DNA of 49,779 nucleotides. It comes from Roseitranquillus sediminis (GTDB lineage Bacteria > Pseudomonadota > Alphaproteobacteria > Rhodobacterales > Rhodobacteraceae). Made by a program: the position numbers and the translations under genes. The notes under the pieces are model-generated. The model worked only from the letters and a program-made list of their open reading frames with translations, did not search any database and was not told where the DNA came from. Positions 24,490 to 35,669 of this stretch are shown here, piece after piece; the stretch's first letter is position 1, and every line of letters starts with the position of its first letter. The stretch spans positions 22,837-72,615 of the forward strand of contig NZ_JAFFOB010000022.1 of NCBI RefSeq assembly GCF_016918935.1, in the 5' to 3' direction.

Positions 24490-24514
24490 GGCCGGCCCGC
24501 GTTCCGGGCCGGCC
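24490..24514 (-). promoter_or_regulatory. Strong intercistronic hairpin between TAXI and TRAP genes
   Basis: GGCCGGCCCG (24490-24499) and CGGGCCGGCC (24505-24514) form a perfect 10-bp GC stem with a 5-base loop, placed between the binding-protein stop and the permease start. Such hairpins often protect the upstream cistron and reduce read-through, so that the binding protein is made in excess over the permease, as in malE-malF. No T-run follows. Confidence 0.65.
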
Positions 24515-24530
24515 CGGTCGCGTCAGGCGC

Positions 24531-25487
24531 TCACTCGATCCAGCCCTGCTCGCGGTAGTAGCGCTCGGCGCCCGGATGCAGCGGCGCCGACAGGCCCTCC
24601 GAGACCATGTCCTCGGGCTGAAGGTTCTCGAATGCCGGGTGCAGGCTCTTGAAGCGGTCGAAGTTGTCGAAGACCGCGCTTACCACCTCGTAGACCACGT
24701 CGTCTGGCACCTCGGCCGATGTGACGAAGGTGGCCTTCACGCCGAAGGTCTCGGTGTCCTCGTCGTTGCCTGCGTACATGCCGCCCGGGATCGTGGCCGA
24801 GGCGTAGTACGGGTTCTCCTCGATCAGCTGCTGGATCGCATCGTTGTTTACGTCGACCAGTCTGGCATCGACCGTGGAGGTCGCCTCCTGAATCGAGCCG
24901 TTTGGGTGGCCGACGGTGTAGACGATTGCGTCCACGCGGTTGTCGCCCAGCGCCGCCGACTGCTCGGCCGGGCGCAGTTCGGACGCGAGCGAGAAGTCGT
25001 CCATGCTCCAGCCCATCGCATCCAGCACGATCTCCATCGTCGCCCGCTGGCCCGAGCCGGGGTTGCCGACGTTGACACGCTTGCCCTGCAGGTCCTCGAA
25101 CGTCTCGATTTCGCTGTCGGCGCGCGCCACCACGGTGAAGGGCTCGGGGTGGACCGAGAACACCGCACGCAGGTCTTCGAACGCGTCGCCCTCATAGTCG
25201 GCACTGCCGTTGTAGGCGTGGTACTGCCAGTCGGACTGCGCGACGCCCATGTCCATGTCGCCCGCCTTGATCGCGTTGATGTTCGCGATCGAGCCGCCGG
25301 TCGACGGGGCGGTACAGCGGAGGCCGTGCTGGGCGGTCTCGCGATTCACGAGGCGGCAGATCGACTGACCGACGACATAGTAGACGCCGGTCTGACCGCC
25401 GGTTCCGATCGTGATGAAGCGTTCCTGTGCGGTCGCGCCTCCTGCGGCGAGCGCCGCGGCCGCCAGTGCGAAGGTGGCTGACTTCAT
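24531..25487 (-). CDS. TAXI-family TRAP solute-binding protein
   Basis: Periplasmic binding protein of 318 residues with a cleavable signal peptide (about 1-20, ending ATAQ). The mature chain begins ERFITIGTGGQTGVYYVVGQ, a TAXI-family hallmark, followed by TGGSIANINAIKAGDMDMGV and GKRVNVGNPGSGQRATMEIV. The ribosome-binding site GGGAGAAAG lies just before the ATG. It delivers its ligand to the fused permease encoded next. It heads the five-gene unit; the 148-base gap upstream (25488-25635) should hold the promoter, since the preceding aminotransferase gene is on the same strand but more widely spaced. Confidence 0.95.
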   Translation of the reverse strand: MKSATFALAAAALAAGGATAQERFITIGTGGQTGVYYVVGQSICRLVNRETAQHGLRCTAPSTGGSIANINAIKAGDMDMGVAQSDWQYHAYNGSADYEGDAFEDLRAVFSVHPEPFTVVARADSEIETFEDLQGKRVNVGNPGSGQRATMEIVLDAMGWSMDDFSLASELRPAEQSAALGDNRVDAIVYTVGHPNGSIQEATSTVDARLVDVNNDAIQQLIEENPYYASATIPGGMYAGNDEDTETFGVKATFVTSAEVPDDVVYEVVSAVFDNFDRFKSLHPAFENLQPEDMVSEGLSAPLHPGAERYYREQGWIE

Positions 25488-25635
25488 GAACTTTCTCCCA
25501 TGATACTTCCGGTCTCCGCGACCCTTTCGGGAACAGGACCTTGCGATTGGCCGAGCGTAGCATCCGTCTGCCCGGCCGCAACCTGTAACTGCCGGTGCTT
25601 GGGCGCGGTTCTCTAGACGTCGAATGGGCGCTCCG

Positions 25636-26964
25636 TCACCCGGCGCCGAGCGTCGTCCTCAATGCGCCTGAAAGCTTTGCGGTCAGCTCGTCGAGCTGCG
25701 CTTCCTCGATGATGAAGGGCGGCGCCAGCAAGACGTGGTCGCCGCTGCGGCCGTCGATCGTTCCCGACATCGGGTAGCAAATCAGCCCCGCCTCGAACGC
25801 CGCCGCCTTGAGCCGCCCCGCCACGCCCAGCGCCGGATCGAATGGCGCCTTGCTATCGCGATCCTCCACCAGCTCGACCCCCATGAAGAGGCCGCGCCCG
25901 CGGATGTCTCCCACGTTGGGATGCTGCCCCAGTTCCGCCGTGAGACGCTCGGCCAGCGCCTCGCCCATCCTTCGGACCCGCGGCAGCAGGCCCCGGCTCA
26001 GGATCGCTTCGACCACCGCCCGCCCTGCCGCGGCCGCGACTGGATGGCCGAGATAGGTGTGGCCGTGCTGGAAGAAGCCGCTGCCGTCGCGGATCATGTC
26101 GTGGATCTCGGCGGTGCACAGCATCGCCCCGATCGGCTGGTAGCCGGCGCCAAGGCCCTTGGCGATGCACACGATGTCGGGCGCCACCCCTTCCTGATCG
26201 CAGGCGAAGAGCGAGCCGGTGCGGCCCATCCCGCACATCACCTCGTCGAGGATCAGGAGGATGCCGTGGCGGTCGCAGATCTCGCGGATGCGGCGGAAGT
26301 AGCCCGGCGCGGGCGGCACCGCGCCGGCGGTCGCGCCGACAACCGGCTCGGCCATGAAGGCCATCACCGTCTCCGGCCCCACCCGCTCCAGCTCCGCCTC
26401 CAGCGCGTCCGCCGCGCGGCGGCCGTAATCCTCTGGGCTCTCGCCGTCGCGGCGCAGGCGGTATTCGTAACAGGGCTCGATGTGGCTCACGTCGAGCAGG
26501 AGCGGCGCGAACTGCGCCCGCCGCCACTCGTTGCCGCCGGCCGAGAGCGCGCCGATCGTGTTGCCGTGATAGCTCTGCCGCCGGGCGATCAGCCGCCCCC
26601 GCTGCGGCTCGCCCCGCTCGACCCAGTATTGCCGCGCCAGCTTGATCGCCGACTCGGTCGCCTCCGAGCCACCCGAGACGAGGTAGACCCGGTCGAGCGC
26701 TCCCGGCGCATGCTCCACCAGCAGGTCCGCCAGCGCCTCGGCGGGCTCCGTGGTAAAGAACCCGGTGTGTGCGAACTCCAATCGGTCGAGTTGCGCCTTG
26801 ATCGCCTCGATGATCTCCACGTCGCCGTGCCCGAGGCACGACACTGCCGCACCGCCGGAGGCGTCGAGGTACTGCTTGCCCGACGCGTCGACCAAGTAGC
26901 AGCCGTGCCCGCCTACCGCCACGGGCGGCTGCTTTCGGCTGTGGCGGGCGAAGACGTGGTGCAT
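25636..26964 (-). CDS. Class III PLP-dependent aminotransferase
   Basis: Fold-type I omega-aminotransferase-like enzyme of 442 residues. The PLP-binding lysine is probably K269 in VCIAKGLGAGYQPIGAM, and the cofactor aspartate D240 lies in LLILDEVMCGMGRTG. The phosphate-binding SGGSEATESAIKLA is at 97-110, and SYHGNTIGALSAGG follows. This pattern fits the broad group annotated as aspartate aminotransferase family, active on omega-amino acids or amines; the substrate is not readable. It ends 148 bases before the TAXI gene on the same strand, so it may belong to the same catabolic theme. It is preceded by GH13 on the same strand (69-base gap with a small hairpin). Confidence 0.9.
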   Translation of the reverse strand: MHHVFARHSRKQPPVAVGGHGCYLVDASGKQYLDASGGAAVSCLGHGDVEIIEAIKAQLDRLEFAHTGFFTTEPAEALADLLVEHAPGALDRVYLVSGGSEATESAIKLARQYWVERGEPQRGRLIARRQSYHGNTIGALSAGGNEWRRAQFAPLLLDVSHIEPCYEYRLRRDGESPEDYGRRAADALEAELERVGPETVMAFMAEPVVGATAGAVPPAPGYFRRIREICDRHGILLILDEVMCGMGRTGSLFACDQEGVAPDIVCIAKGLGAGYQPIGAMLCTAEIHDMIRDGSGFFQHGHTYLGHPVAAAAGRAVVEAILSRGLLPRVRRMGEALAERLTAELGQHPNVGDIRGRGLFMGVELVEDRDSKAPFDPALGVAGRLKAAAFEAGLICYPMSGTIDGRSGDHVLLAPPFIIEEAQLDELTAKLSGALRTTLGAG

Positions 26965-26981
26965 AAGCGGGAGGGCCTTCA

Positions 26982-26998
26982 GCTGGCGCGTCGCCAGC
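26982..26998 (-). terminator. Small hairpin between GH13 and aminotransferase genes
   Basis: GCTGGCG and CGCCAGC (7 bp, 3-base loop) lie between the GH13 stop at 27034 and the aminotransferase start at 26964. It may terminate or attenuate the GH13 message, or partly cover the aminotransferase leader. There is no T-run, so confidence is low. Confidence 0.3.
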
Positions 26999-27033
26999 CT
27001 ATCCCCTGCTGCGGCGCGAAGGAAACCCCGTGG

Positions 27034-28644
27034 TCAGTCCGCGACGACCCGCACGTCCCGCTGCGTGGGCCGCATCAGCGCGAATCCGTTCGGCTCGAGA
27101 TGCAGCTCGTCCCCCTCCAGCACCGCCCCCGCGGGCTCAGCCAGATCCACCGCACCGATCACCTGCACCGGCCGCGCTTCGGCCGACATGTTGAAGATGC
27201 AGAGCGTCGCCTCCTCGCCCTTCCTGCGGACGAAGGCAAGTACCGGCTCCGGCGCTTCGAGGAAATGGATGCCGCCGTGCCGCAGCTCAGGCCGCGATCG
27301 CCTGAGCGCCAGCATCGCGCGGTAGTGCTCAAGCACGCTGCCCGGCTCGCCCTCCTGCGACGCGACCGAGCGCGCAGCCTGCGGCGGCTTGACCGGCAGC
27401 CACGGCTCGCCCTCGGTGAAACCGCCGTGCGACGCGCTCCCGTCCCAGACCATCGGAGTCCGACAACCGTCCCGCCCCTTCATCACCGGCCAGAATTGCC
27501 TGCCTTCCGGATCCGTCAACTCGTGAAACTCCAGATCCGTCTGAGTCTGCCCCAACTCCTCACCCTGGTAGAGACAGACGGAGCCCGGCAGCGTCAGCAG
27601 GAGCGTGGCCGCCAGCCGTGCCACGTCGCCTTGGTGCGACCAGCGCGAGGCGTGACGAGTCACGTCGTGGTTGGAGAACGCCCAGACCGGCCATCCGTCC
27701 GGCGCCTCGTCGAAGAACCCCGCCACGCGCGAGCGGATGTGCGCGGCGCTGAAGGCCGGCCCCAGCATCTCGAAGCTGTAGGCCATGTGCAGCCGCCCGT
27801 CCCCGCGTGTGTAGTCCGCCATGATCGACGTCGATCGCTTGCCTTCGACGATCTCGCCCAGCAGCGCCCTATCGCCGTATTCGTCCATCAGCGCCCGCAT
27901 CCGCTCGAGGAACTGGATGTTCTCGGGCCGCGTCTTCGAGAAGAAGTGGTACTGTGCGTCGTAGGGCTTGGCCCAGTCGACGCCCAGCAGCGCGGGGTCC
28001 GCCGGGTCGTCGCGCAGCTTCTCGTCGTGGAAGTAGAAGTTTGCGGTATCGAGACGAAAGCCGTCCACCCCTCGCTCCAGCCAGAACCGCATGCTGTCCA
28101 GCATCGCGTCCTGGACCTCGGGGTTGTGGTAGTTCAGGTCCGGCTGAGAGCGCAGGAAATGGTGCAGATAGTACTGCCGCCGCTGCGTGTCCCACTCCCA
28201 GGCCGGTCCGCCGAAGAGAGACAGCCAGTTCGTCGGCGGCGTCCCGTCGGGCAGTCCATTCGCCCAGACATACCAATCCGCCTTGGGATCGTCGCGTGAC
28301 GAGCGGCTCTCCCGAAACCAGACGTGAGCCGAGGAGGAATGGCTCAGCACCTGGTCCAGCATGACCTTCAGGCCCAGCCCGTGCGCCCGCTCCAGCATTG
28401 CGTCGAAGTCGTCCAGAGAGCCGAAGATCGGGTCGATGCCGCAGTAATCGGACACGTCATAGCCCATGTCCTCCATCGGCGAGGGGAAGACGGGCGATAG
28501 CCAGACGGCATCCGCGCCGAGCCGCGCCACATGATCCAGCCGGCGGGTAATGCCAGGCAGATCACCCACGCCGTCGCCGTCGGTGTCCTGGAACGAACGC
28601 GGATAGATCTGGTAGATCACCGCGCCACGCCACCATTCCGACAT
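27034..28644 (-). CDS. GH13 alpha-glucosidase
   Basis: Alpha-amylase superfamily (GH13) enzyme of 536 residues resembling oligo-1,6-glucosidase/AglA of alphaproteobacteria. It begins WWRGAVIYQIYPRSFQDTDG and has DGDGVGDLPGI, the calcium/branch-specificity loop. Catalytic residues are the nucleophile D199 in GFRLDTANF, acid/base E264 in LLGEIVEG, and D327 in FSNHDVTR. There is no signal peptide, so it is cytoplasmic and probably hydrolyses imported alpha-glucosides such as maltose, trehalulose or sucrose-type sugars. A CCGGAGG ribosome-binding site precedes the start. No sugar transporter or LacI-type regulator is adjacent, unlike the usual aglEFGA cluster. Confidence 0.93.
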   Translation of the reverse strand: MSEWWRGAVIYQIYPRSFQDTDGDGVGDLPGITRRLDHVARLGADAVWLSPVFPSPMEDMGYDVSDYCGIDPIFGSLDDFDAMLERAHGLGLKVMLDQVLSHSSSAHVWFRESRSSRDDPKADWYVWANGLPDGTPPTNWLSLFGGPAWEWDTQRRQYYLHHFLRSQPDLNYHNPEVQDAMLDSMRFWLERGVDGFRLDTANFYFHDEKLRDDPADPALLGVDWAKPYDAQYHFFSKTRPENIQFLERMRALMDEYGDRALLGEIVEGKRSTSIMADYTRGDGRLHMAYSFEMLGPAFSAAHIRSRVAGFFDEAPDGWPVWAFSNHDVTRHASRWSHQGDVARLAATLLLTLPGSVCLYQGEELGQTQTDLEFHELTDPEGRQFWPVMKGRDGCRTPMVWDGSASHGGFTEGEPWLPVKPPQAARSVASQEGEPGSVLEHYRAMLALRRSRPELRHGGIHFLEAPEPVLAFVRRKGEEATLCIFNMSAEARPVQVIGAVDLAEPAGAVLEGDELHLEPNGFALMRPTQRDVRVVAD

Positions 28645-28893
28645 GAGAACCTCCGGTGTTTCTTTTCCTGTCCTGACCTAAAGCCGTCAGGTCGAGGTCG
28701 GGTCCATGGCCGAGCCTCGCCACCAAGCCGCTTTGTCGACTGGACCCGATGCACGGAGGCGTGCGGGTTTCGGCGCCAGCGTCGGTGTTGCGGGAAACCT
28801 TCTTCAAGCGTCCGTCGCCTGAATGTGCTCTTTTCCAACCGCCGGCATCCTCGCCGCCCTGCACGGCCACCTTTGCAAGCACGGGAAAAGAGG

Positions 28894-29877
28894 ATGCAGG
28901 ACACATCAAGGACGAGAAGCGCTTTGCAATCACCGCCTGCCGAGCCCGCTTCGCCGCACGACAAGCTCGGTCAGGTCACGAAAACCATCCTTGACGCGAG
29001 GTCATCGGCTACGGGGACGATAGGCGCTCTCCATTCCGGGAGCAGGGCGATGTACCCAGTTTCGTTCATTATGCGCAGCGACCAGAATGCGGCGGCTCAA
29101 CGGCTGGGTGTGCCGCTTGCGGTGATCAAGGCCGTCACGGCGGTGGAGGCGCGCGGCTCCGGCTTCATCAAGAACACCGACATGCCGTGCATCCTCTTCG
29201 AGGGGCACTGGTTCCACAAGTTCACGCGCGGCGCGTACGACAATCACTACCCGCACCTGTCCTATGCCAAGTGGACCAAGCAGCACTACAAAGGCGGACG
29301 CGGCGAGTACGACCGCCTGCTCGAGGCGATCACCGTCTCGGACGACCCGGATCCGGCTTTGAGATCAACGAGCTGGGGCCTCTTCCAGATCATGGGCTTC
29401 AACCACGAGATGGCCGGTCACGCGACCGTGCGAGAATTCGTCAACGCTATGGCGGAGAGCGAGGGCAACCAGCTCAAGGCCTTCGTCTCCTTCGTCGAGG
29501 CGGAGCCCGAGTTGGCGGAAAGCCTGCGCAGCCAGCAGTGGAGCGACTTCGCCTCGCGCTACAACGGGCCGGGATACAAGAAGAACCAGTACGACACCAA
29601 ACTCGCCGCAGAATTTTCCCGCGCGCGCATCAAGCTTGACGAGGAGGCCTCAGGCGATCGCCTCGCGTTTGAGCGTGGCGATACCGCGACCCTGCAGTCC
29701 GCCCTGAACGTGGCTCTCGACGCGGGCCTCACAGTCGACGGCTGGTTCGGCGACAAGACAAGGCAGGCCCTGATCAGCTTCCAGGAGCGCGAGGGCTTGC
29801 AGGAAACGGGACGGATCGACTCCGAGACCTGCGCTCGCCTCGGCATCGACGTCAGCAGCTACAGTCTGGAGGCCTGA
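28894..29877 (+). CDS. N-acetylmuramidase-family endolysin with PG-binding domain
   Basis: 327-residue cell-wall hydrolase. The N-terminal 50 residues are Ser/Ala-rich with no signal peptide. The N-acetylmuramidase domain (PF11860-like, about 62-245) includes RLGVPLAVIKAVTAVEARGS, with E85 a candidate catalytic glutamate, then MPCILFEGHWFHKF and WGLFQIMGFN. A peptidoglycan-binding (PG_binding_1) repeat closes it (about 262-318: LQSALNVALDAGLTVDGWFG, then RQALISFQEREGL). An AGAGG ribosome-binding site sits directly before the ATG at 28894; M53 is an alternative start. Absence of a signal peptide plus a membrane protein gene two bases downstream resembles a phage endolysin-holin cassette. No other phage genes are nearby. 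Confidence 0.87.
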   Translation: MQDTSRTRSALQSPPAEPASPHDKLGQVTKTILDARSSATGTIGALHSGSRAMYPVSFIMRSDQNAAAQRLGVPLAVIKAVTAVEARGSGFIKNTDMPCILFEGHWFHKFTRGAYDNHYPHLSYAKWTKQHYKGGRGEYDRLLEAITVSDDPDPALRSTSWGLFQIMGFNHEMAGHATVREFVNAMAESEGNQLKAFVSFVEAEPELAESLRSQQWSDFASRYNGPGYKKNQYDTKLAAEFSRARIKLDEEASGDRLAFERGDTATLQSALNVALDAGLTVDGWFGDKTRQALISFQEREGLQETGRIDSETCARLGIDVSSYSLEA

Positions 29878-29878
29878 G

Positions 29879-30559
29879 ATGGCAGCACCGTTCCTGGTCC
29901 CGGCAGCAATTTCTATAGCATCGGAATTCTTCCCCGTGCTGGCCACCCGGATGGGGGGACAGCGGGGACGAAAGCTGGCCGAGGACGTTATCGACATCGC
30001 CGCCACCGTCGCCGGGACACCGCGCGACGCGGACCCCCGCGACATCATCGCGAGCCTCAAGAAAGACCAGTCAAAGGCGGCGGAGGTGCGGCTGCGGCTG
30101 GAAGAACTCGATCAGGAAGAGCACCAGCGGGTGGTCGAAGACCGGATGGACGCGCGCCGCTATCAGGAGAGGGCGGGTCGCAAGCGGGGCGACTGGATGC
30201 TGATCGGCGTCATCACCGGCCTGGTCTCCTGCATCGCTGCCGTGATCTTCGGAGACCTGGACCCCACGACGTCGCCCGCGGCGATCGCACTGTTGACGAC
30301 GATCGCCGGCGCACTTCTAAAGATGCTGAGTGATGCTTTCGCCTTCGAGTTCGGTTCATCTTCGGGCTCAAAGGAGAAGACACAGCACATCGAAACGATC
30401 CAGCGGCAGTTGATCGAGACGGCGCGGGAAAACCAGCGCGAACTGAACGCAACCCGCAATACGCCGCCGCGCGCTACGTCGCCCAGCGGCCCGCAGGCGC
30501 AGCAGGCGTCGGCCGGGCCACGCGACTTTGTGGGCGAGCTCTTGCAGATGAGCACCTGA
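29879..30559 (+). CDS. Holin-like membrane protein next to endolysin
   Basis: 226-residue protein. It has a weakly hydrophobic N-terminus (3-22), a charged helical middle (50-105, rich in Glu, Arg and Lys), then two membrane helices (about 106-124, WMLIGVITGLVSCIAAVIFG, and about 134-151). The hydrophilic, Gln/Asn/Pro-rich tail contains ETIQRQLIETARENQRELN. The start codon is one base after the muramidase stop, with GGAGG upstream. Small size, the membrane hairpin and coupling to an endolysin make holin or spanin-like permeabilisation the best guess; sequence identity to a named holin family was not established. Confidence 0.6.
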   Translation: MAAPFLVPAAISIASEFFPVLATRMGGQRGRKLAEDVIDIAATVAGTPRDADPRDIIASLKKDQSKAAEVRLRLEELDQEEHQRVVEDRMDARRYQERAGRKRGDWMLIGVITGLVSCIAAVIFGDLDPTTSPAAIALLTTIAGALLKMLSDAFAFEFGSSSGSKEKTQHIETIQRQLIETARENQRELNATRNTPPRATSPSGPQAQQASAGPRDFVGELLQMST

Positions 30560-30584
30560 GAATCTCCCGGGTCCTCGCAAGCAA

Positions 30585-30611
30585 GAACGGCCGGAGCTGG
30601 TCCGGCCGTTC
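30585..30611. terminator. Terminator hairpin between lysis pair and atp operon
   Basis: GAACGGCCGGA (30585-30595) and TCCGGCCGTTC (30601-30611) form a perfect 11-bp stem with a 5-base loop, lying between two convergent units. Read on the minus strand it is followed by TTGCTT, so it best fits termination after atpC; it may also stop the plus-strand endolysin-holin message. Confidence 0.75.
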
Positions 30612-30637
30612 ATTCGCTCAGTCTGATTACAGGGCTT

Positions 30638-31065
30638 TCAGAGGTTCGGCTGCTCGGGGTCGAGCCCGATATGGGTGCCCACGGCAACCATGTCGGCAAC
30701 GAGCTTCGCCGCCTCGTCGACCCCGTCCTCCTCACGCTCCCGAGCGGACTTATGGACCTCAGCCGCCTCGCGAACCATGGCGTTCATCACGTCGCGGGTG
30801 ACCTCGTCACGCGGCAACGCCCGTTCCGCCAGAACCGTCACGCCATCCGCACCTATCTCGGCGAAGCCTCCCGTTACGACGAATTCCTGCTGGCCGCCCT
30901 GAGCCTCAACTCGCAGGAGACCGGGCCGCAGGCTCGTGATCGTGGGCGCGTGCGACGCCATTACCGTCATGTCGCCTTCCGCGCCCGGCACCATCACCGA
31001 CGTCGCCTCGACCGACGTCAGGCGTCGCTCCGGCGAGACGAGGTCGAACTGGAACGTGTCAGCCA

Positions 31066-31066
<1 letters not shown>
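30638..31066 (-). CDS. atpC: ATP synthase F1 epsilon subunit
   Basis: 142-residue epsilon subunit of the F1 central stalk. The N-terminal beta-sandwich begins [20 protein letters not shown] and carries [20 protein letters not shown], and the C-terminal helices include [16 protein letters not shown]. It couples rotation to catalysis and, in many bacteria, inhibits hydrolysis. In this lineage the DUF1476 (zeta-type) protein is thought to take over inhibition. It is the last gene of atpHAGDC, and its start overlaps the atpD stop by one base. Confidence 0.97.
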
Positions 31067-32514
<1,448 letters not shown>

Positions 32515-33387
32515 TCAGAGCGCCTCGGCGCCCGAGATGATTTCGATGAGTTCCTTGGTGATCGCCGCCTGACGCGAGCGGTTGTACTCGATCGTCAGGT
32601 CCTCGATCATCTCGCCGGCATTCCGCGTCGCGTTGTCCATGGCGCTCATGCGCGCGCCCTGCTCGCTCGCCGCGTTCTCGAGCAGCGCCGCAAAAACCTG
32701 CGTGGCGACCGCGCGCGGAAGGAGGTCGGCGAGGATGCCCTCTTCGCTGGGCTCGTAGTCATAGACGGTTGACGTATCTGCCGCGTCCTCGTCGAACTTC
32801 GCAGGGATGATCTGCTGCTCCGTCGGGACCTGATTGATCACCGACTTGAAGGTCGAGTAGTAGATCGTCGCCACGTCGAACTCACCATCGTCGAAGCGTT
32901 TCAGGATCTCCTGCGCAATGCCTCGAGCGTCGTCGTACCCTACGCGCTTGACCTCCGTCAGGTCGATATGACCCACGAACTTGTCAGCGTGATCCCGGCG
33001 CAGCATGTCGCGCCCTTTCCGGCCGACCGTCAGAATCTTGACCTGTTTGCCCTCGCCGAGGAGCTTCTCGACCCGGTAGCGCGCGAGACGCGTGATCGAC
33101 GAGTTGAACGCGCCGGCCAATCCGCGCTCGGCGGTCATCAGCACGATGAGATGGGTCCGGTCCGAGCCGGTGCCGCGCAGCAGGCGGGGCGCAGTGTCGC
33201 TGCCGCCCACCGAGCGAGCGAGACCGGCCATGACCGACTGCATCCGCTCGGCATAGGGACGCGCCGCCTCCGCCGCGTCCTGCGCGCGGCGCAGCTTGGC
33301 GGCGGCGACCATCTGCATCGCCTTGGTGATCTTGCGCGTCGACTTGACGCTCCCGATCCGGTTTTTGAGATCCTTGAGGCTGGGCAT
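32515..33387 (-). CDS. atpG: ATP synthase F1 gamma subunit
   Basis: 290-residue central-stalk subunit. The N-terminal helix [20 protein letters not shown] and [18 protein letters not shown] form the rotor coiled coil together with the C-terminal helix ([20 protein letters not shown] onward). The central Rossmann-like region contains [14 protein letters not shown]. Length and order are normal. It sits between atpA (13 bases upstream) and atpD (21 bases downstream). Confidence 0.98.
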   Translation of the reverse strand: MPSLKDLKNRIGSVKSTRKITKAMQMVAAAKLRRAQDAAEAARPYAERMQSVMAGLARSVGGSDTAPRLLRGTGSDRTHLIVLMTAERGLAGAFNSSITRLARYRVEKLLGEGKQVKILTVGRKGRDMLRRDHADKFVGHIDLTEVKRVGYDDARGIAQEILKRFDDGEFDVATIYYSTFKSVINQVPTEQQIIPAKFDEDAADTSTVYDYEPSEEGILADLLPRAVATQVFAALLENAASEQGARMSAMDNATRNAGEMIEDLTIEYNRSRQAAITKELIEIISGAEAL

Positions 33388-33400
33388 CTATCCGTCCCGC

Positions 33401-34939
<1,539 letters not shown>

Positions 34940-35500
34940 TTATCCGGCCTCTTTCATGTTGTTCTGCAGTGCGTCGAGCTTCGAGCGGACCGAGGTGTCG
35001 ATCATCTTCGAGCCCAGCTTGACCCTCAGCCCGCCGATCAGCCGCTTGTCGACCGACACGCTGAGCTTGACCTGGCGTCCCGCCGAGGCCTGGAGCGCGT
35101 CGGACAGGCGTCCGCGCTCCTCTTCCGTGAGTTCGGTGGCCGCCACGACCTCGGCCGTCACCTCGCCCTTCTCGTCGGCAATCCTGCGACGCAGTTCGGC
35201 GACCAGCTGGGGCAGGACGAAGAGGCGCCGCTTCGACGCCATCAGCCGAAGCGTCCGGCCAAAGATGTCCGAGAGGCCCATCCGCTCGGCCAAGGCGCCG
35301 ATCGCGCGCTCCTGCGCGTCCCGCGAATAGATCGGCGAGTGGATGAGGTCGCGGAAGTCCTCGCTCTCCCGCAGCGCGCCATCGATTGTGTCGACGTCCG
35401 TTTCGACCCGCTCCAGAGAGCCATCTTCCTTGGCGAGTTCGAAGATCGCCGTTGCATAGCGGGAAGCGATGCCGGTCGAGATCGAGGCAGGTTCGGCCAC
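34940..35500 (-). CDS. atpH: ATP synthase F1 delta subunit
   Basis: Peripheral-stalk delta (OSCP-like) subunit joining F1 to the F0 b subunits. I start at the GTG ending at 35500, giving a 186-residue protein beginning VAEPASISTGIASRYATAIF, as in relatives, with AAAGGG five bases before it. An in-frame ATG at 35575 would add 25 residues not seen in the family. The C-terminal part has DKRLIGGLRVKLGSKMIDTS, the family signature. It heads the operon. F0 genes (atpIBEF) are absent, as expected for alphaproteobacteria where they form a separate cluster. Confidence 0.95.
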   Translation of the reverse strand: MAEPASISTGIASRYATAIFELAKEDGSLERVETDVDTIDGALRESEDFRDLIHSPIYSRDAQERAIGALAERMGLSDIFGRTLRLMASKRRLFVLPQLVAELRRRIADEKGEVTAEVVAATELTEEERGRLSDALQASAGRQVKLSVSVDKRLIGGLRVKLGSKMIDTSVRSKLDALQNNMKEAG

Positions 35501-35596
35501 GTCCACCCTTTCGTCGTAATGCACCGCCTCCTGCGCAGCTGCGCGGGGCGGTGTTCTGTCCCAGGATGCGGACATGCCCGCATCGAAATCGCGGCG

Positions 35597-35625
35597 GGTG
35601 TAGCAGAGGGTTTTGCCCCCCGCAA
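35597..35625 (-). promoter_or_regulatory. Putative atpHAGDC promoter
   Basis: On the minus strand TTGCGG (35620-35625) and TACACC (35597-35602) are spaced by 17 bases. Transcription would begin near 35590, leaving a leader of about 90 bases before the GTG of atpH and running through the alternative ATG. The -35 is good, the -10 only partial. Confidence 0.4.
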
Positions 35626-35669
35626 CCGCCTACGGCGCTGCCGCGAGGGCGCCTGCGGGAGCGATGCCG

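Noticed and set aside
24490-24514. Rho-independent terminator between the TAXI and TRAP genes
   Set aside because: The stem is strong but lacks a T-run and sits inside an evident transporter operon, so an intercistronic stabiliser is the better reading.
25488-25635. Sigma-54 promoter before the TAXI gene that could link it to the DctD-like regulator
   Set aside because: No GG-N10-GC element of the TGGCAC-N5-TTGC type was found, and the regulator lacks GAFTGA.
25735-28299. 854-codon plus-strand open frame
   Set aside because: It runs antisense across the aminotransferase and GH13 genes; the composition is that of a GC shadow.
28894-30559. Prophage or gene transfer agent cluster
   Set aside because: No portal, terminase, capsid, tail or integrase genes surround the endolysin-holin pair.
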